The notes: generated by a model not told the origin, from the sequence alone. A stretch of DNA of 64,000 nucleotides from Rhizopus sp. PT2906 (GCA_025529335.1 JAMYHX010000008.1:215146-279145), one strand, 5' to 3'. Positions 44,379 to 56,761 are shown, counted from the first letter of the stretch. Made by a program: numbers and translations.

Positions 44379-45428
44379 ATGGTCTCTGCTCTAAAGTTCA
44401 TCGCATCCGCTACACTCCTTGCTTCCTTTGTGAGTGCTTACGGTCAAATCGCTCAAATTGTCGATGCCAACAACTTTTGTGTCTTCTTACCACCTGAAGA
44501 CTCTGTCGATAGAAACATTGCTGATACTGAATGGGAAGGCCAAGCATTCTGTCTTGGTAATGCACCCAAGGCTACCAATGCTGGTAAATTGAAAGATGGA
44601 TTCATTCTGTCCGCACATTATGTTGCCACCGATAAATATGTCCAAGTGACTGGCCAAATGGACCCCACAAAGGCTAGACTGAATACATCTGATGAAGGTG
44701 GTCAGTTCGATATCAAAGCACCCAAAGGCTCATCCTGTGCTGGTTGGAAGTACTATGTCAACTTGATCGAACCCGTAAGCAACACTTACTGTATACGATG
44801 CTGTGTAAGTTGAATTATATCTTTGTGTATACAAAAGCAAGAAACTAATCGATGTTTATAGAATGATGACAGAACTTGTAATCGAGGTATCTCTGAAAAG
44901 GGATGTGCTCATATCATTCCTGGTGATTACAGTGGACCTAAGGGCGGCTCCAATGGCGGCTCCAAAGATGGTTCCGACAGTGGCTCCTCTGGTTCAAAAT
45001 CTTCTAGCAAGGCCACTACTAAGGCAACCACTACTAAGGCAACCACTACTAAGGCAACCACTACTACCACTACCACTAAAGCAACAACTACTACTATTGC
45101 TACTACTACTGCTACTACTACTACTACTACTTCTACTACCATTGTTATTGCCACTCCTTCACCTTCTTCTATTGCCACTACTACTACTACAACAACAACA
45201 ACCGCTGCCGTTGTCACTCCCGCTTCTGTCGCTCCTGCTAGTTCTTTGTCTCCTGCCTCTGCTGATAGTAACTCTGCAAGCAGCAGCACTGGCAATGGCA
45301 ACACGTCTTCTTTGGAAAATGACAAGGCAACAGCACAATCTGTTAGCGGAGTCGAAGCCTTCCAACCTGCTAGTTTGATCACTTTATCCGCCACTCTTGT
45401 TACCTTGGTTTTAATGTTTGCTCAGTAG
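44379..45428 (+). CDS. Secreted, Cys-containing GPI-type wall protein with Thr-rich stalk
   Basis: Exons 44379-44804 and 44862-45428 code 330 residues. A signal peptide (about 1-20) precedes a conserved ectodomain with QIVDANNFCVFLPPEDS, DTEWEGQAFCLGNAPKATNA, GGQFDIKAPKGSSCAGWKYY and IEPVSNTYCIRCCNDDRTC. A Gly/Ser linker, then about 90 Thr/Ser/Ala residues coded by (ACT)n-type repeats, form an O-glycosylated stalk. The C-terminus ends in a hydrophobic helix (SLITLSATLVTLVLMFAQ), preceded by small residues suited for GPI attachment. I know this ectodomain only as a conserved fungal secreted family of unknown function. It lies tail-to-tail with chitin deacetylase. Confidence 0.8.
45001..45200 (+). 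repeat. ACT-rich minisatellite coding the Thr stalk
   Basis: Imperfect trinucleotide and 12-15-nt repeats (ACC ACT ACT AAG GCA type) in frame within the wall protein gene. The antisense strand is open for 155 codons here only because of the repeat. Confidence 0.85.
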
Positions 45429-45789
45429 CTTATTAAAATACATTATTTTTTGTAATATCCTATTTTTTTTAATTTATTCAAATCTATATCCTTTGCGTAA
45501 TTCTTTCTAATACCACACACATTCTTAATAAAGCTTATATCCCCTCCTCTGTAAGGTTGTCAATAGCATTTCTCTGCTTTGATCTGTGTGTGGCGCGTTT
45601 TTAATGGGGGCAACGCATCAGTATAATTCTTTTGTATTAGCAGACAATAACAAAACATTTAAGAATTGAAAGAATGGAGAAAACTTATTGTTAAAAAGAT
45701 CTATTTATTCTATAGGAAAAAAGGTAAAGGAAACAAAAAGTCAAAATGTTGTAAGAAAAAAAAAGTCTATAGTAAAAGTAAAGAGAAAT
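45429..45789. other. Convergent 3' region
   Basis: 361 bp between the stops of the wall protein and chitin deacetylase genes. AT-rich with T and A runs suited to 3' end formation on both strands (AATAAAGC near 45526); no gene seen. Confidence 0.5.
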
Positions 45790-47068
45790 CTAAATAGTGT
45801 AGTTTATCCAAGCGGCCATGGCAGCTAATAGTGTAGAAATGTAGCCAACGCTAGCCACGATCGAGCCACTGCTTTCTTGCTTGTTCTTGTCCACATTTTG
45901 CTTGTCGAATAGAGCCTTATTATTGGGAGGGAGATTGAAACCACTAAGATTTGTGGGAAGAGATTTACCAGAAAAAGAATTAGAAGCAGAGGCAGCAGGG
46001 CGAGGAGCAGCCATACGAATATGAGGTTCGTCATCACCAATACATTCAGCAGCAGTGGTAAGACTATAATCATGTTTTCGAAGAGCTTCGTAAATCTGAG
46101 GGACTTGTTGGATGGAGACACGATAAAGATCTGCAGACATAATAATAGTTAGTTCTATTCATTAATATTTCCTTATCATGATTACCGTGCTGCAAGCTGA
46201 TGAATCCATCGTCAGCATGAACATTAAGAGAACTGTTGTTGTCTTTAAGAACTTTTTCAAACGTATCCTGGATTCGCTGGGCACCATCCTTGAGATTATA
46301 TACATCATAGTCGGTAGGATCAACGTTCCACATGAGCACCTTGTAACCCATCTGCTTCAAAAGACCCTTGACACGTTTATCAGCTTCACCATAGGGGGGT
46401 CGGATATATTTTGGCTTGACACCAATGACGTCTTCGATAGCTTCTTCAGTAGCACGGACTTCATAGACAATATCTTCATTTGATAAAGACATAAGATGAG
46501 GATGAGAGTAGGTATGGGAGGCGATTTGATGACCAGATTCATAAGCACGCTTGATAACTTCCGGAAATTTTTTAACATGAGAGCCCATAACACAAAAGGT
46601 AGCCTTGACGTCCAGTTTGTCCAGAATATCGAGCAGTTCGTGAGTAAATTCGCTAGGACCATCGTCAAAAGTGAGAGCCCATGTCTTGTCGTGTTTGCAG
46701 CCATAAATATCTTCGGGAGTGGCAAGATTACCACAGGTTTCAAAGCATTGATCATTATCAGTACCATCACATTTAGCATCCTTACAGATACCAGAACCAA
46801 CAGGGCGGACTTCACCTTCAATAGCATCAAAGTCAATGTCTTCAAGCCATGATTCCTTCTTGGGAGTGGTTGTTTCAGAGTCGGGATTGTTCTTAGAGTC
46901 ATTGTCGTTATCATCATCGTTCTTTGGTTTTTTATGGTCATCATCATCGTCGTCATCATCATCATCAAAGTGTCTGTGTTTACTCGGTGGAGTGGCAGCA
47001 TTGACGATGATCGCCATCATCAAGAAGGAGACGAAAAAGAATAAAAGTCGTTTGCGAGAAAGCAACAT
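45790..47068 (-). CDS. CDA: Chitin deacetylase (CE4 polysaccharide deacetylase), GPI-type
   Basis: Extracellular enzyme that converts chitin to chitosan, a main wall polymer of Mucoromycota. Minus-strand exons 47068-46186 and 46130-45790 code 407 residues. A signal peptide (1-24) is followed by an unusual run of ten Asp (35-44) and an Asp/Asn/Lys-rich stretch to about 65. The CE4 domain has TFDDGP (133-138), HTYSHP (185-190), RPPYG (223-227), MWNVDPTDY and ISLQHDLYRVS, so all catalytic and metal residues are present. The C-terminus is Ser-rich and ends in a hydrophobic helix (IVASVGYISTLLAAMAAW), as for GPI anchoring. Confidence 0.95.
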
Positions 47069-47719
47069 GAGAGAAAGTCTTGATCAAAGGCTTGAGTAGA
47101 TAAAGTACGTAACAATAGAAGGATATTTTTTTTAAAGAAACGCTTGAAGTGCAAACAGAGATTAATAAAAGAGGGTTTGTTGTAAAGAAAAAGGAAAAGG
47201 ATGATTGAGATTGACACTACTCTTTTATACTTAATATCCGACCTGTTGACAAAAGGACTATGATAACTCTTAATGACTTAATGGTTTGCATTGTGACAAA
47301 AAAAAAAAAAAAAAAAAAAAGAGTGTGCATAACTTTGGGCAGTAAAAACAAAAACCTCCGAGCAAAGAGTTCCAAATCGGAAATTGTCCCTTTATCAGTA
47401 TAAGTTATGTATGGTAGATAGAACCTACTACAACCGATAGATGACTTATGATCACCGTTATCCACTTTTCATTATGGTTTAATAGTAGAAAGAACAATAA
47501 AGAATGACATAGTATAATTACCGAGAAATGTTTGGTTTATTTATTATTTTGACCATTAGTTTTTGTTAATATATGATAGGAAAATTAAATGGGGAATACA
47601 TTAGCTATTATAGTAAGATTTATGTATTTTTTTATTGCAGCTTTTTGTGTTCTAGCACAGGTGTAGAGTGATCACTATAGAAAAAGAGATGAGTAAGATA
47701 ACGGTAAAGATATCATCTC
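47069..47719. other. Intergenic with a 23-nt poly(A) tract
   Basis: Upstream region of chitin deacetylase and downstream region of the ceramide synthase. It contains a run of 23 A at 47298-47320. No gene seen; short open frames are shadows. Confidence 0.5.
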
Positions 47720-48940
47720 TTACCCTTCAATCTTTTCGATCAATTTGTTTTCTGTTTCCTCTTCGTCATCAGAACGAACATCCTTTGCCTCAGGCTCCGT
47801 CACCATTTTATACAATACTTTGAAAATCATGGCCGTCCAGAACAGAATGAGAAAATACAATCCAATCATCAATCCAGCAATAATATATTTTACAAAGTGT
47901 GGGAACCAATTTCCAGAAAGAGGATCTAGTTTGAACTGGGGCACATAGAGTTCTGGCTCTGTCATTGTTGACCAAATGATGCGTCCATACAAGTATACAC
48001 GCGTATACATCCATGAAAAGAACATAAATACAAAGGTTGTATTACATACCATGCCTGGTTTAGCGTAATTTAAAGTTTTGGCGAGCTGTCAAATTATAGA
48101 TCAGTATAATATCATATTTCCCCCCTTTTTTTGCCACACTTACTGCTAAGAACGCATCGGGTAGATCCATACAGACAAAGACAGCATTTCCAACCCTAGT
48201 GAAATTACAACCGTAGCTCAGACTGATGAGTAATAAAGTGTTGATATGATGCATGACAAGTTCTTTATAGTCTTTACGAGGTGCTTCAATTTGTAATACA
48301 AAGATTTGTTGTAACCAGAATGCGAACTGTAGGAGATAATAGTACTTGAATGATGCAGTGTAATCAGTCACTGGATAATCGCGCCAAAAGTAAGTTGTAT
48401 CAAACCACCAAGGCTGATCGTACATGACATACTATTTTACAGGTTAGGTTTGATTATGAATAAGGATCAAGCACTTACAATGCCATAGGAAAAGGCTATT
48501 GCATAGTAAAGAAAATACCAAGATTGTTCAGCAAATCTTTGATACTTCTTCACAGACACTTTCGACCGTTTAGCAAGTGGGATCAAGACATAATCCATCA
48601 AAGCGGCACGAAGAGCAGTAAAGACGCAAATGTAAAAAAAGAGAAATGTTAAGTCCCATAAGCTTTTCTCATAGCGACCATCCTTTCTCTGGTTACTGAT
48701 CAATACAAAGTGCTGAAAACCAGGTAAGCCAAGGATGTATCCTCCAAGGATCACTGCAATCACTTTTAATGGAATCTCTACACGGATGCAATGTTAAACT
48801 TTGACTTGTTCAAACACATTCACTTTACCTATTTGATGCCGTGCCAGGTAATGAGTGTATTGTTTTAATAAAGAAGTCTTGTTGTGTTTCATCTTGATCG
48901 AATCTCTAGGAATGGGTCTTTTCAACACCTTTTTATTCAT
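47720..48940 (-). CDS. LAG1: Ceramide synthase (Lag1/Lac1, TLC domain)
   Basis: ER enzyme that acylates sphingoid bases to make (dihydro)ceramide. Minus-strand exons 48940-48829, 48777-48479, 48431-48144 and 48085-47720 code 354 residues. Several TM helices are visible: VIAVILGGYILGL, SLWDLTFLFFYICVFTAL, YFLYYAIAFSYGI, and near the end VKYIIAGLMIGLYFLILFW. The Lag motif is intact: YLLQFAFWLQQIFVLQIEAP, DYKELVMHHINTLLLISLSY with the catalytic His-His pair, then CMDLPDAFLA. The C-terminal tail is acidic (RSDDEEETENK), a common site for CK2 control in yeast homologues. Confidence 0.95.
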
Positions 48941-49292
48941 CTTTGCAAAGAAAAGAAAAAAAAAAGAGAAAAAGAAAAAGAAAAAAAGCGGAGTGGATCA
49001 CCGATATAAAGGTAGTTCAAAACCAGACTAAGAAAGTGTGTCTCTGGTCTTGTTCATGGAGCGTGGAAAGAAACCTGCTTATTCTTTCTAAATACAGGGT
49101 TATTACTATTCGCTGATCAATCAGTTTCAGTTATTTTACATATTAGGCTGATATTCATAGCTGCACATTTGAATATGTATAATATTTTCCTTCTAGGAAA
49201 TATTATAAACTCTATGCTAATGACAGTTGAGTAGATTCATAAACAGTTGAACATGTATTGTCACTCATTCACGTCCCCTGTTTTTTTTTATA
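48941..49292. other. Leader and promoter region of the ceramide synthase gene
   Basis: About 350 bp with a purine-rich (A/G) tract immediately upstream of the start codon and AT-rich sequence beyond. No coding signal. Confidence 0.4.
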
Positions 49293-49498
49293 TCAAACAG
49301 GACACTCTTTGACATGGTATTTTGTTTTGGCGAACCATTTAGAGTCTAAATCATGACTCTCTTCTTCGATTCTCATCTTGGTAATCAATAACCAAAGAGA
49401 GGAAATAATAATGATAAAGGGCACTGTTTGACAAAGTCACGGACATCAAAATCCGCATCGGAGATCGGAGTGGAAGCAGCCGTTGTTGTAATAGACAT
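49293..49498 (-). pseudogene. Small TM protein, frame apparently broken
   Basis: On the minus strand an ATG at 49498 opens MSITTTAASTPISDADFDV followed by RDFVKQ and then runs to a stop at 49385. One base out of phase, the sequence continues as PFIIIISSLWLLITKMRIEE, then SHDLDSKWFAKTKYHV, with a stop at 49293. Together this would be a single-TM protein of about 68 residues. No intron of realistic length can repair the phase, so it is either a one-base lesion, a sequence error, or two unrelated open frames. Confidence 0.3.
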
Positions 49499-49968
49499 GG
49501 TATTGAAGAGATGGATTTGAGAATCTTTGTCTTTTGTTGTCAATCTATAATTCAATCATTGGATTATGTAACAGCACTTTTGAGAATATAGTGAACGACT
49601 AGGGCTAGTTTGTTAAATTCCCTTTCTTTGTTCTTCGTTTGAGTAACATAACTGTGTCCTACAGTCAATGTATCACTTTAAAGTTTAAAGACGTTCAATT
49701 TGAAATTTCAATAGTCTAATTTTTCTTCAAAGAGATAGAAAAGTTGAGGATAAAGAGTAGAAGTAATGTCGTGATTTAGATGAGATTCGCTCTCTGTTTT
49801 TTTTTGTGTTCCCGTTTTTCCAAAAGAACAAAAAGAGAACCCTTTGATAATGATTGGCTCTTTTCCTCCCCTTGTCAATGCATTTGTCAGCAAAATAAAA
49901 AAAGCCACCATTTTATTGTTAATAATCAAGCATATTTCTTTCTTTTTTCCTTTTCTTTCTAAAATTAA
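49499..49968. other. Intergenic, GSH1 promoter side
   Basis: 470 bp with pyrimidine-rich runs close to 49969; no gene seen. Confidence 0.4.
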
Positions 49969-52169
49969 ATGGGTCTCTTATCGCTTGGAACACCGCTCGT
50001 TTGGAACGAAGCTAAACAATATGCAGAGCATGTACGAACGCATGGTATTGAGCAATTTTTGAACATCTATCGCAGTCAAAAAGATAAACAGAACGCAAGC
50101 TTACTTTGGGGCGATGAGGTAAGTATTTTATAGGTAAATGAACGATGGTCTGATCCACTACAAGATTGAATACTTGGTGGTCAAAATTGATGAGAAAGAA
50201 AAGAGAACAAAGTTATCACTTCGAGCATTTGATATCCTTGATAAGCTAGAAATACCAGAGCGTAATTATCAATCCAAAAAGACAGAGTAAGTCTCATCAT
50301 TCATAATGTTCGTCATTCTGATCTTGAAACAGTAAGGAGCCCGATGCTTTGTGGAGGCCTGAATATGGTCGATACATGATCGAAGGCACACCCGGTAAAC
50401 CTTATGGAGCTACCTTTCGTGATCTATTGTTAGTCGAGTCAAATATGAAATTGAGAAGAAAGTTAGCACATGAGGCCATGCATGAAGATGAAATGCCTGT
50501 TACATTGGTTAATTATCCACGACTGGGTTGTCCTCATGAATTAGAGCCTGATTATGAACCTAACGGTAAAGCTTGCCAGAGTTTATTTGTACCTGATGAA
50601 GTTATCAATCCACACGTACGTTTCCCGTAAGTTCAAAAGATATATATTATGATTCAGCATATTGATTTTCTTTTTTTTTCTTTTCTTTTTGGGGGAGATA
50701 GTACGCTGACAGCCAACATTCGTCGTCGAAGAGGATCCAAAGTAAAGATCAATATGCCAATCTTTCATGACAAAAATACACCCAGGCCATTTATTGACCC
50801 TACCATTCCATGGGACCGTGACTTGTTCGATCATGATAAGGAAGCAAAGGAAGGTGCGGCATTACCAGACCATATCTATATGGATGCAATGGCATTCGGC
50901 ATGGGTTGCTGCTGCTTACAAATCACATTCCAGGCATGTAACATTGATGAAGGTAGAAGACTGTATGATCGATTAGCACCGGTAGCACCTATTATGGTAA
51001 GGACAATTTTTCATCAACACATTAAAACTCACTGTATACATGTTTTGACAGATGGCATTATCAGCCAATTCGCCTATTTTTAGAGGTTATCTTGCTGATG
51101 TCGATGCACGTTGGAATGTCATATCAGCTAGTGTGGACGATAGAACACCTGAAGAAAGAGGCGAAAAGGTGAGTGATTATATGAGGTGATGAAATCTGAA
51201 AATAACACAGAGTTATATTTTTAGCCCCTTGAACATGATCGATTTGTTATCAACAAGTCCCGATATGATTCGATTGATTCTTACTTATCCAATGATGAAG
51301 AATACAAGCCCAAATATGATGATATTGATCTTGTATATGATCGAAACATATATGATAAACTTGTTCAAAATGATGTAGACGATAAGTTGGCCAGACACAT
51401 TGCTCACCTCTTTATTCGTGATCCACTGGTCATTTTCAAAGAGTTACTAAACGTAGATGATCAAATCTCTTCCGATCATTTTGAGGTAAGTAAGAAGGAA
51501 ATAAAACCATATGTATCTAATATAAATTAGAACCTTCAATCCACAAATTGGCAAACTATGCGATTCAAGCCACCACCACCCAACTCAACCATTGGATGGA
51601 GAGTGGAATTTAGAAGTATGGAGGTTCAACTGTCCGACTTTGAAAATGCTGCTTATTCTGTGTTTGTCGTGTTACTGACAAGAGTCATCCTCAGCTTTGG
51701 ACTCAACTTTTACATGCCTATATCAAAAGTAGATGCCAACATGCAAACAGCGCATAAACGAGATGCGGTATTGAAAGAAAAGTTTTATTTCCGTAAAAAC
51801 GTCTTCTCAAACAAGGGAGGTGACGAGTATGAGTTGATGACAGTGAATGAAATCATGAACGGGCGAGATGACGATAACGGATTCCCTGGCCTTATACCAC
51901 TTATTCACAGCTATCTAAATAGTACAAATATCGATATAGAAACAAGATGTAAATTAAATAACTATTTGAGCCTCATCAGCAAAAGAGCAAGTGGAGAGTT
52001 GATGACAGGTGCAGCTTATATTAGACAGTTCGTTATGAACCACCCTGCTTATAGACATGATTCTGTTGTCTCGCCCGAAATCACTTTTGATCTTGTCAAG
52101 CGTGCAGTTCAAATCGGTACTGGTGAATACAAGGCACCTGAATTGCTAGGTGACCTTTGTGATGATTGA
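49969..52169 (+). CDS. GSH1: Glutamate-cysteine ligase catalytic subunit
   Basis: Rate-limiting enzyme of glutathione synthesis, joining Glu and Cys with ATP. Exons 49969-50118, 50165-50286, 50333-50626, 50702-50996, 51052-51168, 51225-51485 and 51531-52169 code 625 residues, close to animal and yeast GCL. Key blocks: WGDEIEYLVVKID (metal/substrate Glu), WRPEYGRYMIEGTPGKPYG, YPRLGC, NIRRRRGSKVKINMPIF, YMDAMAFGMGCCCLQITFQA, SANSPIFRGYLADVDARWNV and GWRVEFRSMEVQLSDFENAA. All belong to the eukaryotic GCL family. A close neighbour on the other strand (stop at 52202) leaves only 32 bp between stops. Confidence 0.97.
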
Positions 52170-52201
52170 AAAAAAAAATAAAAAATAAAATAAAATTTAT
52201 T

Positions 52202-54195
52202 TTATAAAACTGAATTCCAGATCCAATTCTTTCCTTGCTCTTCTTCTTCTTCTTCTTCCTTTCCTTGAGTTGTTTCTTTATCTGTTTGTGAACTACTTGG
52301 TTCTAATTTGGGTGTTGAAGGTGTACTGTTGTCACTGTCACTTCCTGCTTCTTCGTCTATTATTATAGTTTTAGATTAAGATTACATTAAATGACTCATA
52401 TTACCACATTCTATATCCTTTTCTTCTTTCTCTGGTAATTGAATAGACCAGTCATCTTCTTGTTCATTTAATATAAGATATTGATACTCTTGATCTGCAT
52501 ATTCATACCATGATCTGTATTGTATTAATTACTTTTTCATACCCAGTATCCAACCTTACCCAAGCGTGAATGGTTCTATAATGACACTCTCTGACAGTGT
52601 CTGTATGGCATTCTTTCTGCCAGTCAAATGAGGGTTAGCACGATACAGCGTCTGGTAGGCATCATGAATTTGAAATTTATCAAAATTTATAAACGTATCG
52701 AAAAACTTTTCTGCAATCAATCCATTCTTTTTCAAGTCTAACAGACGAAACTGGCCTGGTACTTGAGGTTGAACAAGATCATTTCTAAAAGCCATGAGTT
52801 AGTTTTAATATTGACCAAGTATCTGTAGAATACATTTGACGCATAATGTCTTCAAATTTAATAAACTCTTCAAAATGATAACGATATGTCTCAACCATGT
52901 GCCTAAGTCTAGGGACCCATATAAGTAAGAAAAAAAAGCCAAAAAAAAATCATAAATACCTTTTCTCTTGATCTTTCCAATGTTGTTCCAAGTCATAGTA
53001 TGTAATAATACCATCACCATCCTCATCCAAGCAACGGAACCTAGCTTTTGGTTATTTCAAATGATTCAATCACCGTTTAGGTATCTACCAATATTCAATG
53101 GCTACAGGTGTACTTTTATCAACTTCAGAAATGAGAAACCCTAATATGTATGTTAGGCCATGGTTTTTTTGTTCTTCTTTATTATTATTTACATATATAG
53201 TCTAAATAAGTCAAGATGTCTGGTTTGGATTGACGCCTAGAGAATGCGGGTATTCGACCACGTTGCATAATTTGATGTACCAATTTCTCGGATAAGATAC
53301 CGCCATTATAATTAAGTAAATCATTCTCATATATCAACAAGTCATGATCCTGGTCAAGTGCCCAAAACTTGCAATACAACACATAAAAATCTTTGTATGA
53401 AAAACAATTATGCACCTAAAGAAAGAATGAGATAAATATAAAACATCCTTCTTGGCTTACATGATTCAAATCAGTCTCTGCGTTCAAGGATTGAATTGTT
53501 TCTGTAAACTGAGATTGACGGAATTGAGCAAGGTTCATTCGACCCGTATAGCATTTGGCATCATAGAATATTTTACAAATGACGGTTTCAACTGAACAAA
53601 AAAAAAAAAAAGAAAAGGGTAAAGCAATCTATAGATGTGTGTATGCTTATGCATCATTACTATATCTTTCTTGAAACATTGCATTATCCACCAAAAAGTT
53701 GAGTCCTTGATGATTCATGACGATGTCTAGTAAAAAAGTATGACTAAGAGTCCTACTTTATCATATTCTTACCTTCAAGGATGGGTAAAAAGTCTTCGGG
53801 ACATATCCATAGACAGGATTTCTTCTTGATGATATTAAAGAATAAACGAGTAGTATCCGTATCGTAAAATTGTTTCCATTCACTATAAGATTTACTTTAA
53901 CCCTTGTACGTGTATGTATGTATATTATATGCTACGTTGTAAAATCAGATAAAGTAAGATGATCTTTATGACTCGCTAATTTACGAAATAAGGTCATATT
54001 CATGTATTCAGGTAGCTGACAGCTTTGAGTTACTGGTAGAAACTCTTGTTCTGTTAGATACTCTTGATTTTTAAATAGCTGCTCAACTCTAGCCTATTTT
54101 ATAGAAAAGGGTTCGTTTTCATGTTTTAAATAGAGGAAAAAAAAGTGGTAACTTGCATAGATAACTTTTAGTCTTCTTTTATTATTCTCACTCAT
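52202..54195 (-). CDS. PP2A regulatory subunit B'' (EF-hand, PPP2R3 type)
   Basis: Calcium-binding regulatory subunit of protein phosphatase 2A. Twelve minus-strand exons: 54195-54157, 54093-53936, 53882-53773, 53726-53661, 53591-53461, 53415-53193, 53140-53089, 53040-52960, 52908-52834, 52784-52560, 52514-52405, 52356-52202, giving 474 residues. Family blocks: YCKFWALDQDHDLLI, TYLDYIWFLISEVDKSTPVA, IEYWFRCLDEDGDGIITYYD (a canonical EF-hand loop), LEQHWKDQEKR, IKFEDIMRQ and AEKFFDTFINFDKF. The first intron has a GC donor (TAT|GCAAGT), the only choice that keeps phase. The acidic C-terminal tail is poly-Glu. It may belong to the PPP2R3C/G5PR subgroup. B'' subunits are absent from budding yeast. 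Confidence 0.88.
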
Positions 54196-54314
54196 ATTTC
54201 AGCAATAAATATAAAAAAGAAAAAGAAATGGTGAATACACATTCTCTATAGATTATTTTATTATGAAGGCAGAATTTTAACATTGCCCCCTTATTCATGC
54301 ACTTTCTATTTGTA

Positions 54315-56761
54315 TTACTTCAATTGAAACCAGGGATGGGCTAATACTTGATGGACAGTAAGCCTCTTTTCCACATCTCTTTCTAGCATTTTCTTGATGA
54401 GATCTAATGATTCTAGAAAAGTATAAGTCATCACCCTCTTACTCTCCCTCAAATTCCAACTGCAGCTTACCTTGTGATAGGACAAAAGGTATTCTCAATT
54501 CTCGTTCCATGATTTCTTCAATGTTATAGAATGGATTCTCCCTATAGATCAAAGTGTATAGCAAGGTACCACAGGCCCATATATCCTGAGGTGGTCCTGT
54601 GTAGGTTTGTCCTTTAAGCACCTCGGGAGCTGCATAATCCAATGTGCCAACAAATGTATCATACCGCTTGCCTTCTTTCATATAAGTCGCACTTCCAAAA
54701 TCAATCAACCGAACTCCTCCTTTGAGATCAAGAATAACATTTTCATCCTTGATATCTCGATGAATGATGTGATTGTCATGCAAATGACTCACGGCTTCTA
54801 TGATCTGTCTAAAGATCTCTCGTATCTCTGATTCTGATATACCGTCTTTTCGAAGCTCAATATAGTCAAATAAATCCATGCCTGCACCAAATAAGTCCAT
54901 TACAACATAATAGTAATCATCATCTTCAAAATAATCCACTATAATCATCATCAGTTCAAGTCTTTTTCCCAAAAACTATTTCAACTTACGCATATCACTG
55001 CAGTTCGCATGTGGAATCTTTTTCAATGTATGAAGCACATGAATCTCGGCAGGAACAAGCCCTAATTTCTTATCTCTGGTCCAACAATCTACCAACACAC
55101 GAGACTTATAGACGTACTTGATAACCACTTTTTTCTGCATATACAATTTTGTTTGTTAGAAGAGCGCATATCGTAGTTTATAAGCATTTACCTTTTCTGG
55201 ATCGTTTTTCAAATAAGCCAGCTTTACGATGCCATAGGTTCCTTGTCCTAATTCGCCCATAATTTCATAATCGTGTATATTTGTCTTTAGTGTCTGTGCG
55301 GAATATTCGCCTACTGGCTTTGTCCATGGATGATTGTTTGTAGATGTATGTGATTGATATGTATTTTCTTCCTTGATGCTAGTCGTGGGTATATTAACAG
55401 ATTTAGATCTGTTGTTGCCTTGTGTGGCTGAGCGTGCAGTAGTAGTGTTGGTATATTGAAACGTATGACCATAACGAGATAATGTGGCTTGTCGGTCAAA
55501 TGTAATCCATAAGGAATACATGTTGTGTGTCAGTTGCAATTGCAAGTCGATTTCTAAGTAAGTTCCGTCTCGATGAATAGCAACCAAGATGGGTAAGGGT
55601 CTTCCTGCTGGTGTCGTGCTCGGTTTTCGATTGACAGCGACATGAATTGACTCTTTTCTGGTACTAAGTACGTCGCGGCAGATGGTGCTGTTGAGTATAC
55701 AACCGTGTTGCAGCAGTTCATCTTTCTCTAAGCATGAAATCAGTGTTGAAAATTGTGGTATTAAAGTTGATACATGCATGCCTTTGATGTTGGGATAGCC
55801 AAAGAGGTATTTCGTAAACATGCTATCCTCACATTCACTCACGTAACCGTCTTGTCCAACGGTGATGAGTCCAGCCAGAGTGGGTAAAGATGTGATTCGT
55901 AGCAGCAGATAATCATTCTTGTCTTCGTTGTACACAATCACTGGGAATCGTGCACCCGATTGAGAATAACCAGTGAATAATGTATGTGATGGATCAAATT
56001 GAGGCAAGATGGTATAGATTGACTGGTTCATAAGCTGAGATGCTGGCTGATCAAATAAATCCACAATACCTGCTTCCACATAGTGAATGGTATTCTATAA
56101 CAAACGTCAACGCTCAGTGATAGACACTCCTATATCTATGCCTTACATGGTGCTTGTGAATCATCACCTTGACTGTACTTTGAGATACTTCTTCAAATAT
56201 CCAAATGAACGTACTGCTTCCGCCCTTCTTTCTTTCTTTTAGCCAGAGTATGGCGGATGATTTACATTGATTTGCCTTGATAATCGGCACAGGATCTCCG
56301 CAAACCAAGATGTTATTGTCCTCTTCTCTCGCCTTGACAATTTTGTCTAGCAGTAGCGATCGATGGCTAGGATCAATGACGTCAAGGATATGATGTTGTG
56401 TTAGTTGTCGTTGAAATAGACGACTGGCGGCAGGATTAGCAAGTGATATCATCCAGTTGTCCTCAGTGGCGATTATGGCTTGTGTCTGCGGTAAGTGTCG
56501 AGAGTGCTGTAAGTCGAGTGAAGAGAAGTGCTGATTGAGATGGTCAATGTCATCTTTTATGTCGGATAGAGAAGACGACAATGAAGAGCATGATGAGAAT
56601 GATTCAGGAGTTTGTATTCTAGAATATGTTATTTTTTAAGATCTATTCGTCTCTTCTTCATCACTTACCGAGCATTGACTGTGAAATGTTTTTCTAATCA
56701 ACAATCAGCATTATTGACCCTTGGCTTGTTAAGTTATCTTACCTTTTTCAAACAAATCCAT
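54315..56761 (-). CDS. PSK1: PAS-domain serine/threonine kinase
   Basis: Nutrient-sensing PAS kinase of the Psk1/Psk2/PASK family, which tunes glycogen, wall glucan and translation in yeast. Minus-strand exons 56761-56743, 56693-56669, 56618-56147, 56094-55192, 55134-54990, 54938-54471 and 54412-54315 code 709 residues. N-terminal PAS region: IIATEDNWMISLANPAASRL, ILDVIDPSHRS and later a second PAS-like block (GLITVGQDGYVSECEDS). The kinase domain starts GELGQGTYGIVKLAY, with VVIKYVYKSRVL, VMDLFGAGMDLFDYIE, HRDIKDENVILD, DFGSATYMKEGKRYDTFVGT, DYAAPEVLKGQTY and WACGTLLYTLI. All catalytic residues are present. The FGAGMDLFDYIE wording is diagnostic for PASK. The two tiny first exons are supported by phase. 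Confidence 0.94.

Noticed and set aside
44927..45394. 155-codon minus-strand open frame rich in Val/Ala
   Set aside because: It is the antisense shadow of the Thr-rich ACT repeat of the wall protein gene.
46357..47001. 214-codon minus-strand open frame
   Set aside because: Out-of-phase shadow inside the chitin deacetylase gene, kept open by GAT repeats.
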